The notes: generated by a model not told the origin, from the sequence alone. Positions 6,840 to 16,464 are shown, counted from the stretch's first letter. The stretch: DNA of 64,000 nt from Desulfosarcina alkanivorans (GCF_009688945.1 NZ_AP021874.1:2480001-2544000); one strand, 5' to 3'. Program-made: numbers and translations.

Positions 6840-8282
6840 TCAGAAGGCGGCGTCCGGTCTTTTTCTGACCTTGTAGATCACGTCCACGCGGTTGGCCCGG
6901 CCGTCTTCCAGCTTCAACGATGACGGTTGAAGCACGACGCTCACGGTTGCGGTGCCGCCGGTGGCAATGCCGTCGAGGGGAATCTTTTCGGTATAGATGG
7001 TCTGGATGTTTTCGAGCATCAGGCTGCCGCCCACCACCTTGACGGTGTCCGGGACCATGCGCACGTCTTCCAAGATCAGTCCGGCGTCCAGCTTGCCGGT
7101 CCAGTCCGGCTGAACGGGAAGGGTTTTTTCGACCGGCAGGTCAAGGGTGACCTCCAACGCCTGCGGGTCCACCTGCTTGAGCTGGATTCCCGGCGGCAGG
7201 GCGATGCTGTCCCTGGCGATGGGTACCTGGTTTCTGCCGGCCACCGCGTTGGCCAGGTTGAGCTTGACCTTCACCTGGTCGGGCCGGACGGATTTGATCA
7301 GGGTCCCCGAGCCGCTGAGCTGCAACCGGACGCTGCTGGCCGAGGCGGCAAATATTTCCATTTTGGGATCCCGGTTCATGAACTCCACGGGAACCTCCAG
7401 GGTCACCAGGGTTTCGAGGCCCCGGGCAAAGCTGAACCAGATGCCCGTGATGCAGGCCAGGCAGATCAGGGCCACGGCGCCCAGTTCGATCGTGTGGCTC
7501 GTCAGGCCGGCCGGCGCGTCTGCCTCCCCGGCGTGTTCGCGCAGCACCCGGGCCAGTTCGATGTTGTCACTGATAGTGACCGCGGATTCATCCTTGAAGA
7601 CCGTGACGTGGCCGCGCTCTTCGGAAACCACGATGACCAGCGCATCGGTCTTTTCGGCCAACCCGACGGCAGCACGATGCCGGGTGCCGAAATAGGAGGG
7701 AAGGTCGCCTCTCTTGGAAAGGGGAAGGATGGCGGCGACTTCCACGATCCGGTCTCCCTGGATGATGGTCGCGCCGTCATGCACCGGCGTGCCGTGCCAG
7801 AAAATGCTCAGCAGCATTTCCCGGGAGAGTTTCCCCTGCCAGGGGATGCCGCTTTGCACCACGGATTCGATGCCTTTTTTCAGTGGCAGGACGATCAGGG
7901 CGCCCAGCTTCCGGCGGGCCAGTTCGTAAACGCTCTCCACGATGATGTCGACCGGGGTCTGGATCTGACGCTGGGGAATGCCCCAGAAAAAAGATTTGAA
8001 GTTGCGGGTTTGCAGGACGCTGGCGATTTCGTTGCGAAACACGATGATGACGATCAGGGCGGCGGCGGCGATGATGCCCTGCATGGCCCAGCTGGTAACG
8101 ATCAGCCCCATGCTGACCGCCAGCCGCTCCAGCATCCAGAGCATGGCGATCGCCATGATCATGCGAATGACGTTGGTGCCCCGGAACAGCACGTAAAGCC
8201 TGAACAGGATATAGCTGTTGAGCAGGATGTCGACGATATCCTGCCAGCGCAGTCCAGAGAAGAGTTGGATCAACAGGTCCAT
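6840..8282 (-). CDS. Diadenylate cyclase fused to YbbR domains
   Basis: A 480-residue protein. Three N-terminal membrane segments (about residues 12-85) precede a DAC cyclase domain with both signature motifs, VHDGA (about residue 165) and GTRHRAAVG (about residue 200). It should make cyclic di-AMP from two ATP. A further membrane segment (about residues 268-288) leads into a periplasmic part with YbbR-type repeats (LEVPVEF, LDLPVEKTL, EKIPLDG). In Firmicutes these are two adjacent genes, cdaA (cyclase) and cdaR (its regulator); here they appear as one chain. It follows the DUF2914 gene closely and probably belongs to one operon. Confidence 0.9.
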   Translation of the reverse strand: MDLLIQLFSGLRWQDIVDILLNSYILFRLYVLFRGTNVIRMIMAIAMLWMLERLAVSMGLIVTSWAMQGIIAAAALIVIIVFRNEIASVLQTRNFKSFFWGIPQRQIQTPVDIIVESVYELARRKLGALIVLPLKKGIESVVQSGIPWQGKLSREMLLSIFWHGTPVHDGATIIQGDRIVEVAAILPLSKRGDLPSYFGTRHRAAVGLAEKTDALVIVVSEERGHVTVFKDESAVTISDNIELARVLREHAGEADAPAGLTSHTIELGAVALICLACITGIWFSFARGLETLVTLEVPVEFMNRDPKMEIFAASASSVRLQLSGSGTLIKSVRPDQVKVKLNLANAVAGRNQVPIARDSIALPPGIQLKQVDPQALEVTLDLPVEKTLPVQPDWTGKLDAGLILEDVRMVPDTVKVVGGSLMLENIQTIYTEKIPLDGIATGGTATVSVVLQPSSLKLEDGRANRVDVIYKVRKRPDAAF

Positions 8283-8288
8283 GGGGTG

Positions 8289-8711
8289 TCAGTCCGTGAT
8301 GCTGAAGCGCAGGGTGCGCATGAGGTTGTCATTTCCATCGGTGATCTCCACCCGCCAGGGCCCCTTGTCGGCATCCCTGAGCTGCACGCTGGTGAATGAA
8401 GACCAGCGAGGAGGATTGATGGTCAGGCGTTTAACGGTCACCAGGTTGTCCCGGCGGTACCATTTATGGTGAATGTAGGTCTTTTCCGGCACCAGGTCGA
8501 ATTCGGTGAAACAGGACACCCGGCCCCGTTCTATGGAAAACACGACCGCCGGGAAGACCGGTGCGTACTCCTGGATCGTCTCGCACATGACCGCCCGGAC
8601 CAGTTTCAATTCATCGGCAGCAGACAGGTCCCGGCTCCATGCCGACCACATAAAAAGAAACACGGCGGCCACGACAAACGTCCAGCCTGACTTTCGGGGT
8701 ATGGTTTTCAT
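8289..8711 (-). CDS. DUF2914 exported protein
   Basis: A 140-residue protein with an N-terminal signal or anchor segment (residues 10-31). A DUF2914-type beta domain follows, with the hallmark pattern F(S/T)..D...YIHHKWYRRD and GPWRVEI. Its stop is six bases before the cyclase start, so it is co-transcribed. DUF2914 has no assigned biochemical role. The domain is typically found on periplasmic faces of membrane proteins. Confidence 0.8.
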   Translation of the reverse strand: MKTIPRKSGWTFVVAAVFLFMWSAWSRDLSAADELKLVRAVMCETIQEYAPVFPAVVFSIERGRVSCFTEFDLVPEKTYIHHKWYRRDNLVTVKRLTINPPRWSSFTSVQLRDADKGPWRVEITDGNDNLMRTLRFSITD

Positions 8712-8856
8712 GGGCCCACAGTAGCGCAGCTACCTTTTTTTTCAAGAAAAAAACGGGATCGTCCACTGTGTAAAAGGGGGATAAAACGGGTCACCCGGGC
8801 AGGACTGCCGGGGATCAGGGGGTCCGGAAAGGCGCTATACGGTAAACGGCCCGGCG

Positions 8857-9138
8857 CTACAGGGGCTCTCTCTTGCGAAACAATTCCGCCAGGGACCGCT
8901 GGATCAGCAGCTGCTCGATCGATTCTTTTTTTCGTATCTTCCGGATGGTTTCTGCATCCATTACCCACCCGAAACCCAGATCATCGAAAAAGACGATATC
9001 CATTTTATTGTCCACGGCCAGAACTCCTTGTATGCGGTATCTGCTTGCCGGCGCACGATGGCGATGGGCGAATCCCATTTCACAACCATTGTAACGCGAT
9101 GATTCTGGTATCGCCGGTTTTCGGTTTTTCTTTAGCAA
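8857..9138 (-). CDS. Small basic protein, unknown function
   Basis: A 93-residue open frame starting at TTG 9138; an internal ATG at 9078 gives 73 residues. The C-terminal half (MDIVFFDDLGFGWVMDAETIRKIRKKESIEQLLIQRSLAELF, quoted here only as FFDDLGFG and IRKIRKKESIEQ) looks like a folded short domain with an amphipathic helix. No convincing ribosome site is seen for either start. It stands between two longer minus-strand genes. Function unknown. Confidence 0.4.
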   Translation of the reverse strand: MLKKNRKPAIPESSRYNGCEMGFAHRHRAPASRYRIQGVLAVDNKMDIVFFDDLGFGWVMDAETIRKIRKKESIEQLLIQRSLAELFRKREPL

Positions 9139-9168
9139 AGATAGCGGAGCCGGTCAGCGCCGCCCGGA

Positions 9169-10383
9169 TCAGGACGCCGGGTGAGCAGCGGCAGCGGCAG
9201 TGATAGCGGGCAAAATGGCACTGACGATGGTATCGATGTCATCGTCGATCTGCCGGTAACGGACATCATCGACATCCAGGTAAATACGTTGCTTATGGGG
9301 AGATATGTCCGCGTGGGGATCGATATGCATGGCTCGGTAGACGTTTTTACCGAGAAGGATAACGGTGAAATCCGCGTTGGGGCAGAGTTGGCCGATCACC
9401 CGATCGGCATTTTCAGGGGTGAGGGTGACGGGACGGTCCGGCGTAAAAAATGCCAGCTTCTGCGCCGTCGACGGGCCATGGTGACCGGCAGGGATCCGGC
9501 GGACGATGTCGGATCTGAGTTGTTCCTGCAGTTTGAGATAGTCGTCGGACGGCCTGATGCGGCCCGTCGCGGGAGCCGCCTCGAACATGGCGTTCATGGC
9601 AGGCACGATGGCGATGGTGGCCGGCGGGGCCTTCTTTTTACGGTCCGGTTCGCATGAGAACCGGCTGTAGGTGGCAGCCAGGTCCGCCGACAGGGTCAGC
9701 GCATCCGGCTCGGCCACGCCGATCTTGCGAAAGGTGCTGATGATAAATGGATGTCTCAGGTACCGGAGAAAGGCCGGCTCCGACTGGAAGATCGCTTTGA
9801 GAAAACGGAATTCGGTGGCCGTGAGCTGCATGGCGGCCAGTTCGGCAGCGCTGGCGTCCCGGCTTCCCGGGGCGAAGCGGTCGCTGTTCCGCAGCAGGCC
9901 CGCAATGCTCACCCGTTCATTCCGGTGGAGCTTCCGGAGCAGGAGCAGGCGGATGGCCATCAGTTCCGCACACGGGTACAGGCTATCATGATCGCGGGTG
10001 CCTTTGAATAAATTCAGCCGGGGGTCATAGTGGTACAGCACCCGTGAGAGCCCCAGGATATTGGTGTCCAATACCATCAGCTCCGCCCGAAGGGGCACCG
10101 GGCCGTACATGCGCCGGGACACCATGTCAAAATCCAGGGGGAGGTCGCGGCCGCGGGTGGCCCAGGCGTCACGTTTGTCCGGCGCTCCGGCCCGGCCCAG
10201 GACCACTTCGATGAGGTAGGCCATGATCTCGCCGGCAATCTGTTCGGCCTCGGACAACCGGTCTGTCCGGGCAGCCGGACTCAGGGGCGACCGGGGCATG
10301 GACGGCGAGCAGGCGGTAACGATCAGGATGCCGATCCCCATTGCCAGGAAAGGCAGCAGCCGGTTGACCCTGCGGGGAGTCAT
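9169..10383 (-). CDS. Large lipoprotein, unknown function
   Basis: A 404-residue protein. The start is ATG 10383, overlapping the stop of the upstream PEP-synthase-like gene (ATGA arrangement); the open frame continues further upstream but only as the shadow of that gene. The leader (residues 8-24) ends in a lipobox VTAC with Cys25. The body is helical and basic with a short Ala-rich end, and no catalytic motif is recognisable. Coupling to the PEP-synthase-like gene suggests joint function. Family unknown. Confidence 0.65.
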   Translation of the reverse strand: MTPRRVNRLLPFLAMGIGILIVTACSPSMPRSPLSPAARTDRLSEAEQIAGEIMAYLIEVVLGRAGAPDKRDAWATRGRDLPLDFDMVSRRMYGPVPLRAELMVLDTNILGLSRVLYHYDPRLNLFKGTRDHDSLYPCAELMAIRLLLLRKLHRNERVSIAGLLRNSDRFAPGSRDASAAELAAMQLTATEFRFLKAIFQSEPAFLRYLRHPFIISTFRKIGVAEPDALTLSADLAATYSRFSCEPDRKKKAPPATIAIVPAMNAMFEAAPATGRIRPSDDYLKLQEQLRSDIVRRIPAGHHGPSTAQKLAFFTPDRPVTLTPENADRVIGQLCPNADFTVILLGKNVYRAMHIDPHADISPHKQRIYLDVDDVRYRQIDDDIDTIVSAILPAITAAAAAHPAS

Positions 10384-13376
10384 CAGGCAGGGGGCTCTTC
10401 GAGCAGGATGACGGCCCGGGAATGTTTGCCGTCGCATTTCAGCACCAGGGGCCGCTGGAGCCTCACATGGCACAGATGCGGGTTGGAAAAAACAACCGGC
10501 AGCGCCTTCAGGGTGTCCCAGCGAATAATATCCTCGCTGCCTTCGGTTACGGTCAGGTAGGGGATGCCGTTGGTGGTGATATTCTGGAAAAAATGGGACC
10601 CCTGGGAGGGGTCGGCCTTCAGCGATGCATTGCGGATCTCCACCATGGCGCCCACGCCGTCGATATCCTTCCATTTTACCGGTATGCCCAGCCAGCGGTC
10701 AAAGGATCCCCAGCGGCCGGGGCCCATCAGCAGGTAGGGCCGCTGTTCCCGGACCAGGGTCCGGTTGATTTCGGCCACGGCCCGGGCAATGGCTACCGTG
10801 TCCTTGGGGTCGAAGGTGTCGGGCCTGACGAAAACGATGTCGGCCACGTCCTGTTTGCGGCCATGTCCCAGGGCCTGGGTGGAGTAGCACAGGGCCCTGG
10901 CGGCATCGGCAATCGTGACGTCCACATCGTGCATGTCCGCCCCGGCGGCCATGGGCCGCATCTGGAGAATATTGAAGGTGCCTTTTTTGCCGTCGTCGCC
11001 GGTCAGGTTGATGGAAAATTCGAACTCCATGGCGCAGCCCATGCCGTCCCGGCCGATGGTCAGCAGGTCTTTGAGCAGGTCGGGCAGCGGGAAGCTGTCG
11101 TATTTGAGCACCGGGGCAAAGGTGAGTACCCGGGTGCCGGGAACCTGGACGGTATCCCGGATACGGTTCTCGGCCGCAACGTAAGTCCCGGCCAGGCGCT
11201 GAACCGGCCCTTCGCCCTCGGCTTCGTCCACGTGGCGTTTTTCCACATTGGCGCCCCGGTCAAAATAGAGGCCGTCCGGCGCGCCCTCCATGCCCAGGGC
11301 CCAGAACTGCCGCTGGGCGTTGGACAGAATGTCTTCCACTTTGGAAAACTGGGGCAGCACCTGGGGATACGCCGGCGAAAAACGAAGGGACGGTTCCCCT
11401 TTGGGGATGCCCCGTCCGAACCCCATGACGATACGGGCGATACCGTCTTCCGCTTTCAGGGGCGCCACCGGATAAAAATTTTGGGACTGGGCGATACCGG
11501 AAATATCCGGGTAGAAGAAGGCACCGTACCGGCGGCCCACCAGCTGCTGGACGATGACCGCCATCTGATCCCTGCGGATGCGATAGGCGGTGCCGCTCAG
11601 AAACGTGCGCGGATCGCGGTACCAGGTGGACGCATAGACCAGTTTCACGGCGGTGATCAACTGGTTGCAGCGGACGGTGAAATCAGGATGGTTGTTGGGA
11701 ACCATGTAGGTCTTGTAAAGACCGGTGAACGGATGGTTGTGAACATCCTCCAGAAGGCCCGAACTCCTGATGGAAAGGGGCTGGTGGACAACGCCCAGGT
11801 AGCGGCGCAATTGATCCGCCAGCCAGGGAGGCATTTCCCCTTCGAGAAACGACCGGGCGATCTGTTCGTCCGGCAGGTGGGCCATGGCCGACGGGTCCAG
11901 CCCGTTGTGGGATACGAAGGCGTCGAATCCTTCCGTGGTGATGGCCAGGGTCTGGGGCACCTGGATGGTGACATCCGGGTAGCGTGCCTGAAGTCCGGAC
12001 GAGCGGCGCAGCAGGTTGGCCACGAAGGCCAGTCCCCGGGCCTTTCCCCCCAGGGATCCCCTGCCGATTTTAACGAAATCGGAAATCTCGGGGTCGTAGT
12101 CTCTGGTGTTGAACTGAACAACCACCCCTTTTTGCCGCCATTTTCGCAGGGCATGGATGTGGTCGATGAGAAAACGGCGGATTTCATCCGCTCCGGAAAA
12201 GTCGTCCGCCCTGGCATTTCTCAGGTGTGAGGCCAGGGCGATTTCACTGCGCGCCATGATCCAGTTGGAAAAACGGTTCCGGGTGGCGTGGTAGAGCAGG
12301 GATTCATCGGGCACGGAGGGCAGAATTTCTTCAAGGGCTTTGAGATTGGCGGCCCGTGCGATTTCACTGCCGTTGGGCCGCCTGAAGATGAAATCGCCGA
12401 ATCCCAGCATCTCAAGGAAAAACTGGTGAATCTCGGCGAGCAGGTCATCGCTGTTCTTGTCCAGAAAATCGGCCGGCACCTGCTCGGCCAGCTGCCGGTT
12501 TCCGGGTTCGTTGCTGATCAGCAGGAGCGGCAGGTCGGGAATCGCCCGACGGACCTCGGAAAGAAATGTGAAGCCGGCGTCGGCGGTAAGTTTACCGTCC
12601 TTGGGATATCGGGTGTCGGAGATAATGCCGAACAGGTAGTCCCCGTACTGCCGGTACAGGGACATGGCCTGCTCGTAGCTTTCGGCAACGAGAATTTTGG
12701 GCCGTGCGCGCATCTTGAGCAGACGGTGCTCCTGGTTCAGGCTTTCCTCCAGCACCTCCTGGGTCTGGTTGACGACCTCCTTGTAAATCAGCGGCAAAAA
12801 ATAAGAGGTGTAAAGGGGTGAGTCCTCCACCAGGATCAGGACCCGGACCATGGCCTTGCGGGTGTCGTCGGCCACATTGAGCCGGTCTTCCATGCTCTTG
12901 ACGATGGCCAGCAAAAGGTCCGAATCACCGGACCAGATGAAGGTCTGGTCGATACCGGAAAGATCTTTGCCCTCGGGCGGAGGGTAGACGCCCCGGACAC
13001 TGTGGGCCAGCAGGACCACCGGCAGGTCGGCATGGGCGCCTTTGATCTGCTGCCCCAGGTCGAAGACATCCATGTCATCCAGATGGGGCATGGCCACCAC
13101 CAGGTGGAACGTCTTTCGCGAGAGCATCTCCATGGCCTGCGCGGCGGTGGCGGCCTGGGTGATCCGCGGCGGACGGCTCAGGTTCAGCCCCCGGTACTCG
13201 TTGATGATCTTGGATGCCAGGCTGCCGTCTTCCTCGAGGATATAAGCGTCGTAGGGGCTGGCCACCAGAAGGATCTCAAACACCTTGTTTGACATCAACT
13301 CGTGGAATACCTTAAAGTGGGTGTCGAAATCCCCGTTCTGGAAGGATGCGGGCAGGCTTGCCACGTTGTCGTCCAT
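10383..13376 (-). CDS. PEP-synthase-like protein with receiver-like N-terminus
   Basis: A 997-residue protein. Residues 30-170 and about 175-340 look like response-regulator receiver folds (KTFHLVVAMPHLDDMDVFDLG; ILVEDSPLY and FGIISDTRYPKDG). The C-terminal two thirds (from about residue 420) is a PEP/pyruvate-binding ATP-grasp-like domain with RGSLGGKARGLAF, SIRSSGLLEDVHNHPFTG and ILQMRP. The swivelling phosphohistidine domain and the PEP-binding barrel of true PEP synthase are missing, so ordinary PEP synthase activity is unlikely. The gene overlaps the lipoprotein gene downstream. It could be a phosphotransfer or nucleotide-dependent regulatory enzyme. Confidence 0.8.
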   Translation of the reverse strand: MDDNVASLPASFQNGDFDTHFKVFHELMSNKVFEILLVASPYDAYILEEDGSLASKIINEYRGLNLSRPPRITQAATAAQAMEMLSRKTFHLVVAMPHLDDMDVFDLGQQIKGAHADLPVVLLAHSVRGVYPPPEGKDLSGIDQTFIWSGDSDLLLAIVKSMEDRLNVADDTRKAMVRVLILVEDSPLYTSYFLPLIYKEVVNQTQEVLEESLNQEHRLLKMRARPKILVAESYEQAMSLYRQYGDYLFGIISDTRYPKDGKLTADAGFTFLSEVRRAIPDLPLLLISNEPGNRQLAEQVPADFLDKNSDDLLAEIHQFFLEMLGFGDFIFRRPNGSEIARAANLKALEEILPSVPDESLLYHATRNRFSNWIMARSEIALASHLRNARADDFSGADEIRRFLIDHIHALRKWRQKGVVVQFNTRDYDPEISDFVKIGRGSLGGKARGLAFVANLLRRSSGLQARYPDVTIQVPQTLAITTEGFDAFVSHNGLDPSAMAHLPDEQIARSFLEGEMPPWLADQLRRYLGVVHQPLSIRSSGLLEDVHNHPFTGLYKTYMVPNNHPDFTVRCNQLITAVKLVYASTWYRDPRTFLSGTAYRIRRDQMAVIVQQLVGRRYGAFFYPDISGIAQSQNFYPVAPLKAEDGIARIVMGFGRGIPKGEPSLRFSPAYPQVLPQFSKVEDILSNAQRQFWALGMEGAPDGLYFDRGANVEKRHVDEAEGEGPVQRLAGTYVAAENRIRDTVQVPGTRVLTFAPVLKYDSFPLPDLLKDLLTIGRDGMGCAMEFEFSINLTGDDGKKGTFNILQMRPMAAGADMHDVDVTIADAARALCYSTQALGHGRKQDVADIVFVRPDTFDPKDTVAIARAVAEINRTLVREQRPYLLMGPGRWGSFDRWLGIPVKWKDIDGVGAMVEIRNASLKADPSQGSHFFQNITTNGIPYLTVTEGSEDIIRWDTLKALPVVFSNPHLCHVRLQRPLVLKCDGKHSRAVILLEEPPA

Positions 13377-13500
13377 ATCAATCCGATACCATTCGTTCAG
13401 GAATTGGCGCCGATTCGTCGTTCATCCTGCAAGGATACGGTTGGGTGCCCCTTTTTTCAAGTAAAAACGAGCACTGCCGGTTCCAGGGAGCACCGTTGTC

Positions 13501-14823
13501 ATGAAACCTCGCAAGAAGGCCGTATGGGGCTGGGCCATGTACGACTGGGCCAATTCGGCTTTTGCCACGACCGTGATGTCCGGATTTTTTCCTGTCTTTT
13601 TCAAGCAGTACTGGAGCGCCGGTGTCGACGTCAATCTGAGTACGGCCCGGTTGGGGCTGGGGAACGCCGCCGCCGGCCTGCTGGTGGCACTGGCCGCACC
13701 GATCCTGGGCGCCGTGGCCGATCGGGGCTCCGCCCGCAAGCGGTTTCTGGCCCTGTTCGCCTACCTGGGCGTGCTGACCACCGCCGGCCTCTACTTCGTC
13801 GGCCAGGGCAATTGGGCCTTTGCCCTGGTCGTCTACGCCATGGGGGTGATCGGTTTTTCCGGCGCCAACGTGTTCTACGATGCCCTGCTGCCGGAAGTGG
13901 CTGGCGAAAAGGACGTGGACGTCGTCTCGGGGTTCGGCTTCTCCATGGGCTACCTCGGCGGCGGGCTGCTCTTTCTGGTGAACGTGCTGATGGTGACCAT
14001 GCCCCAGCGGTTCGGTCTTGCCGACGCCGGCCAGGCGGTGAGGGTCGGTTTTCTCAGCGTGGCCCTGTGGTGGGGCTTTTTTACCCTGTTCGTCCTCTTC
14101 TGGGTTCCCGAAAAACCGGCGTCCGGGACACGGGCCGCCGGCGCCTGGTCCGGCGGGTTTGCGCAGTTGAAGCACACCTTCGGCCGGATCAGGCACATGA
14201 AAACGGTGCTGCTGTTTCTGTGCGCCTACTGGCTGTATATCGACGGGGTGGATACCATCATCCGCATGGCAGTCGATTTCGGCATGAGCCTGGGGTTTGA
14301 TGCCAAGGACCTGCTGCTGGCCCTGCTGGTCACCCAGTTCGTCGGCTTTCCCGCAGCCCTGGTGTTCGGCAGGCTGGGGCAGCGCATCGGGCCGCGGAAA
14401 GGCATCTACATCGCCATCGGCGTATACGTGGCAGCCACCTTCTGGGGCATCTCCATGACCCGCAAGGAAGAATTCTACGTGCTGGCGGCCGTCATCGGCC
14501 TGGTGCAGGGAGGCATCCAGGCACTGTCCCGCTCCTACTACTCCCGGCTGATTCCTGCGGACAAACCGGCTGAGTTTTACGGATTCTACAACATGCTGGG
14601 CAAATTTGCCGCCATCATCGGTCCGGTGCTGGTGGGCGGTGTGGGGCTTCTGATGCGCCGGCTGCTCATGCCGCCGGACCCGACTGCCGCGGACCTCGTC
14701 CACGTCGGCGCCCTGGCCGCACGCTGGAGCATGGCCTCGGTGCTGATCCTTTTTGCCGCCGGAGCGGTCCTGCTCTATTTTGTCGATGAGGAGAAGGGTA
14801 AGGCGCAGGCGGCCATGCTCTGA
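13501..14823 (+). CDS. UMF1/Atg22-type MFS transporter
   Basis: A 440-residue polytopic protein with about 12 membrane segments. The N-terminal pattern WGWAMYDWANSAFATTVM is characteristic of the UMF1 family (bacterial relatives of yeast Atg22, a vacuolar amino-acid effluxer). It sits alone on the plus strand, diverging from the PEP-synthase-like gene. The ribosome site is AGGGAG at about 13484-13489. The substrate cannot be read from the sequence. Confidence 0.88.
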   Translation: MKPRKKAVWGWAMYDWANSAFATTVMSGFFPVFFKQYWSAGVDVNLSTARLGLGNAAAGLLVALAAPILGAVADRGSARKRFLALFAYLGVLTTAGLYFVGQGNWAFALVVYAMGVIGFSGANVFYDALLPEVAGEKDVDVVSGFGFSMGYLGGGLLFLVNVLMVTMPQRFGLADAGQAVRVGFLSVALWWGFFTLFVLFWVPEKPASGTRAAGAWSGGFAQLKHTFGRIRHMKTVLLFLCAYWLYIDGVDTIIRMAVDFGMSLGFDAKDLLLALLVTQFVGFPAALVFGRLGQRIGPRKGIYIAIGVYVAATFWGISMTRKEEFYVLAAVIGLVQGGIQALSRSYYSRLIPADKPAEFYGFYNMLGKFAAIIGPVLVGGVGLLMRRLLMPPDPTAADLVHVGALAARWSMASVLILFAAGAVLLYFVDEEKGKAQAAML

Positions 14824-14857
14824 AAAGAAAGAGGTCGGAAGACCGAAAACGGATGTC

Positions 14858-14921
14858 GCCCTTCGCCCTTCGCCCCTCTGCCCTCTGCCCTCCGACCTCC
14901 GACCTCAGACCTCGGACCTCG
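14858..14921. repeat. Heptamer repeat array (GCCCTTC/GACCTCG family)
   Basis: Nine consecutive near-heptamers running from GCCCTTC through GCCCTCT and GACCTCC to GACCTCG. Adjacent units differ by one or two bases and one unit is eight bases long. It lies between two convergent genes, and the stop codon of the glycerophosphodiesterase gene lies inside it. It belongs to the same style of array as those at 44003, 44165 and 59164. Confidence 0.85.
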
Positions 14922-15702
14922 GTACACAGACGCCCTGCATCTTCACCGCCCGGTTCGAGAAAATCCAGTCCACGCCGCGCCAGGCCTCCCGATATAGGCA
15001 GCGCCGGGAATCGACGAAACCGGTGCCGACCCCCTGCCCCAACTCGTGATGGCGGGTCAGCCGCCGACGGGTCATCGGCAGGAAGTGGCCGGTAATGCCG
15101 CCCCACCCGCAGGCGGCCGCCATCCGGCTGAGGGGGTCGATCCGTATGCGGGCGATGGGCAGGAAAGCCCGCGGGGGCAAGAAGGCGAACATGGCGAACA
15201 TGCCGGGGTGCAGTCCCATCAGGTGAAAATCCGTTCCCGGCTCCAGGTGCCTGAGCAGGCGCTTCAAGCGGCGGGCCTGAATGTCAGGCGCCGGGTAGGG
15301 TTCGGCCTTGAGTTCCATCATCAGATGACGCCGGCCGCCGTACCGATCCACCACGTCACCCAGGCTGGGAATCAGGGGGAATTTTTTCCTGAGAGCATCC
15401 ATCGGGGTCCGGCCGATTTCGGCCGCCGCCATGAACAACCGGCGGGTGTCCGGATCGTGAAACACCACCGGAACCAGGTCGCGGGTCCAGCGCACATCCA
15501 TCTCGAGTCCCCAGACTCCGGCATCAGCGGCTGCGTCGAAGGCCGCCAGGGTGTTTTCGATCCGCCCGCGGTTGTCGTGTTCGCCGCGGTGGGAAACGAT
15601 GCGGCAGGCGCGCAGGAGATGGGGCGGCGGCGCCGGGCGCGGCCATCGGCGGAAGAACCGGCCCACCAGCCGGTGAACGAGCGCCTCGACCTGATCCTCC
15701 AT
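14905..15702 (-). CDS. Glycerophosphodiester phosphodiesterase family protein
   Basis: A 265-residue protein from ATG 15702, chosen because GAGGA lies about seven bases upstream; a start at 15732 is also open. GDPD motifs are present: the SHRGEHDNRGRIENTLAAF opening with His-Arg and Glu-Asn, then GLEMDVRWTRDLVPVVFHD with the metal-binding Glu and Asp and the second His. A later LMMELK supplies the third acidic residue. No signal peptide is seen, so it is likely cytoplasmic. Its C-terminal residues (VPRSEV) are encoded by the heptamer array, a sign that the repeat has invaded the gene end. Confidence 0.88.
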   Translation of the reverse strand: MEDQVEALVHRLVGRFFRRWPRPAPPPHLLRACRIVSHRGEHDNRGRIENTLAAFDAAADAGVWGLEMDVRWTRDLVPVVFHDPDTRRLFMAAAEIGRTPMDALRKKFPLIPSLGDVVDRYGGRRHLMMELKAEPYPAPDIQARRLKRLLRHLEPGTDFHLMGLHPGMFAMFAFLPPRAFLPIARIRIDPLSRMAAACGWGGITGHFLPMTRRRLTRHHELGQGVGTGFVDSRRCLYREAWRGVDWIFSNRAVKMQGVCVPRSEV

Positions 15703-15894
15703 CCTTATTCCTCGCTTCGGATCGCCACCCATGGGAATCCAAAAAAGCCTTTGCCTGCAGGCTGGTTTGGGTTATAGGAACAGTTTGCTTTTTTGAGGGA
15801 CCGCAAACAGGTTATCATAATCCATACAGGAAAAACAGCCGACCGGTGTTGTTCAGCAATCGGCACCAGCCAAAAAATGGAGAAACGCAATTCA

Positions 15895-16464
15895 ATGAAA
15901 ACAGAAAAAGTGGGGCAGCGCATCCGGACCTTCATGACCAGGCAGGAACTGACACTGGAAACACTGTCCCAGCGGACGGGACTCGAGCCGGGCTTTCTTT
16001 CCACCATCATCGAAGACGATGTCTATCCCTCCCTGGGGCCGCTGCTCAAAATCGCCCGGGCCCTGGACGTCCGGCTGGGAACCTTTCTGGACGATCAGAT
16101 CAGCCGTGACCCCCTGGTGGTCCGGCGGGCGGACCGCAAAGAGGAGCTGAGCATGCTGCGGGGCAAGGACAAGCCCGTGGCCCTGAAGTTCTATTCCCTG
16201 GGAAGCGGCAAGAGCGACCGGCACATGGAGCCCTTTTATGTGGAGCTGCTCCCGGAATCGGAAAAGGCCAAGGACCTGTCCAGCCATGAAGGCGAAGAGT
16301 TTATCGTGGTCTATGCCGGCCGGGTGGAAGTTACCTACGGCACGGAGACGGTCGTTCTGGAAGCCGGTGACAGCATCTACTACAATTCCATCGTCCCCCA
16401 TTATGTCAGTTGCAAAGGGGCTCAGCCGGCAGCCATTTACGCCGTACTCTACATCCCCCGATAG
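15895..16464 (+). CDS. XRE-type regulator with C-terminal cupin
   Basis: A 189-residue protein. The start is ATG 15895 with GGAGAAA nine bases upstream, although the frame is open further back. The N-terminal helix-turn-helix (residues 4-60: LETLSQRTGLEPGFLSTIIEDDVYPSLGPLLKIARAL) is XRE type. The C-terminal double-stranded beta-helix cupin (residues 110-185) contains EGEEFIVVYAGRVEV and LEAGDSIYYNSIVPHYV. Such proteins bind a small metabolite in the cupin and control the adjacent operon. The acyl-CoA ligase gene starts 10 bases downstream, so a regulatory role on acid activation is likely. Confidence 0.9.
   Translation: MKTEKVGQRIRTFMTRQELTLETLSQRTGLEPGFLSTIIEDDVYPSLGPLLKIARALDVRLGTFLDDQISRDPLVVRRADRKEELSMLRGKDKPVALKFYSLGSGKSDRHMEPFYVELLPESEKAKDLSSHEGEEFIVVYAGRVEVTYGTETVVLEAGDSIYYNSIVPHYVSCKGAQPAAIYAVLYIPR

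Noticed and set aside
10422..12230. Plus-strand open frame of about 600 codons
   Set aside because: Shadow of the PEP-synthase-like gene, with His/Gly/Pro-rich composition and no domain.
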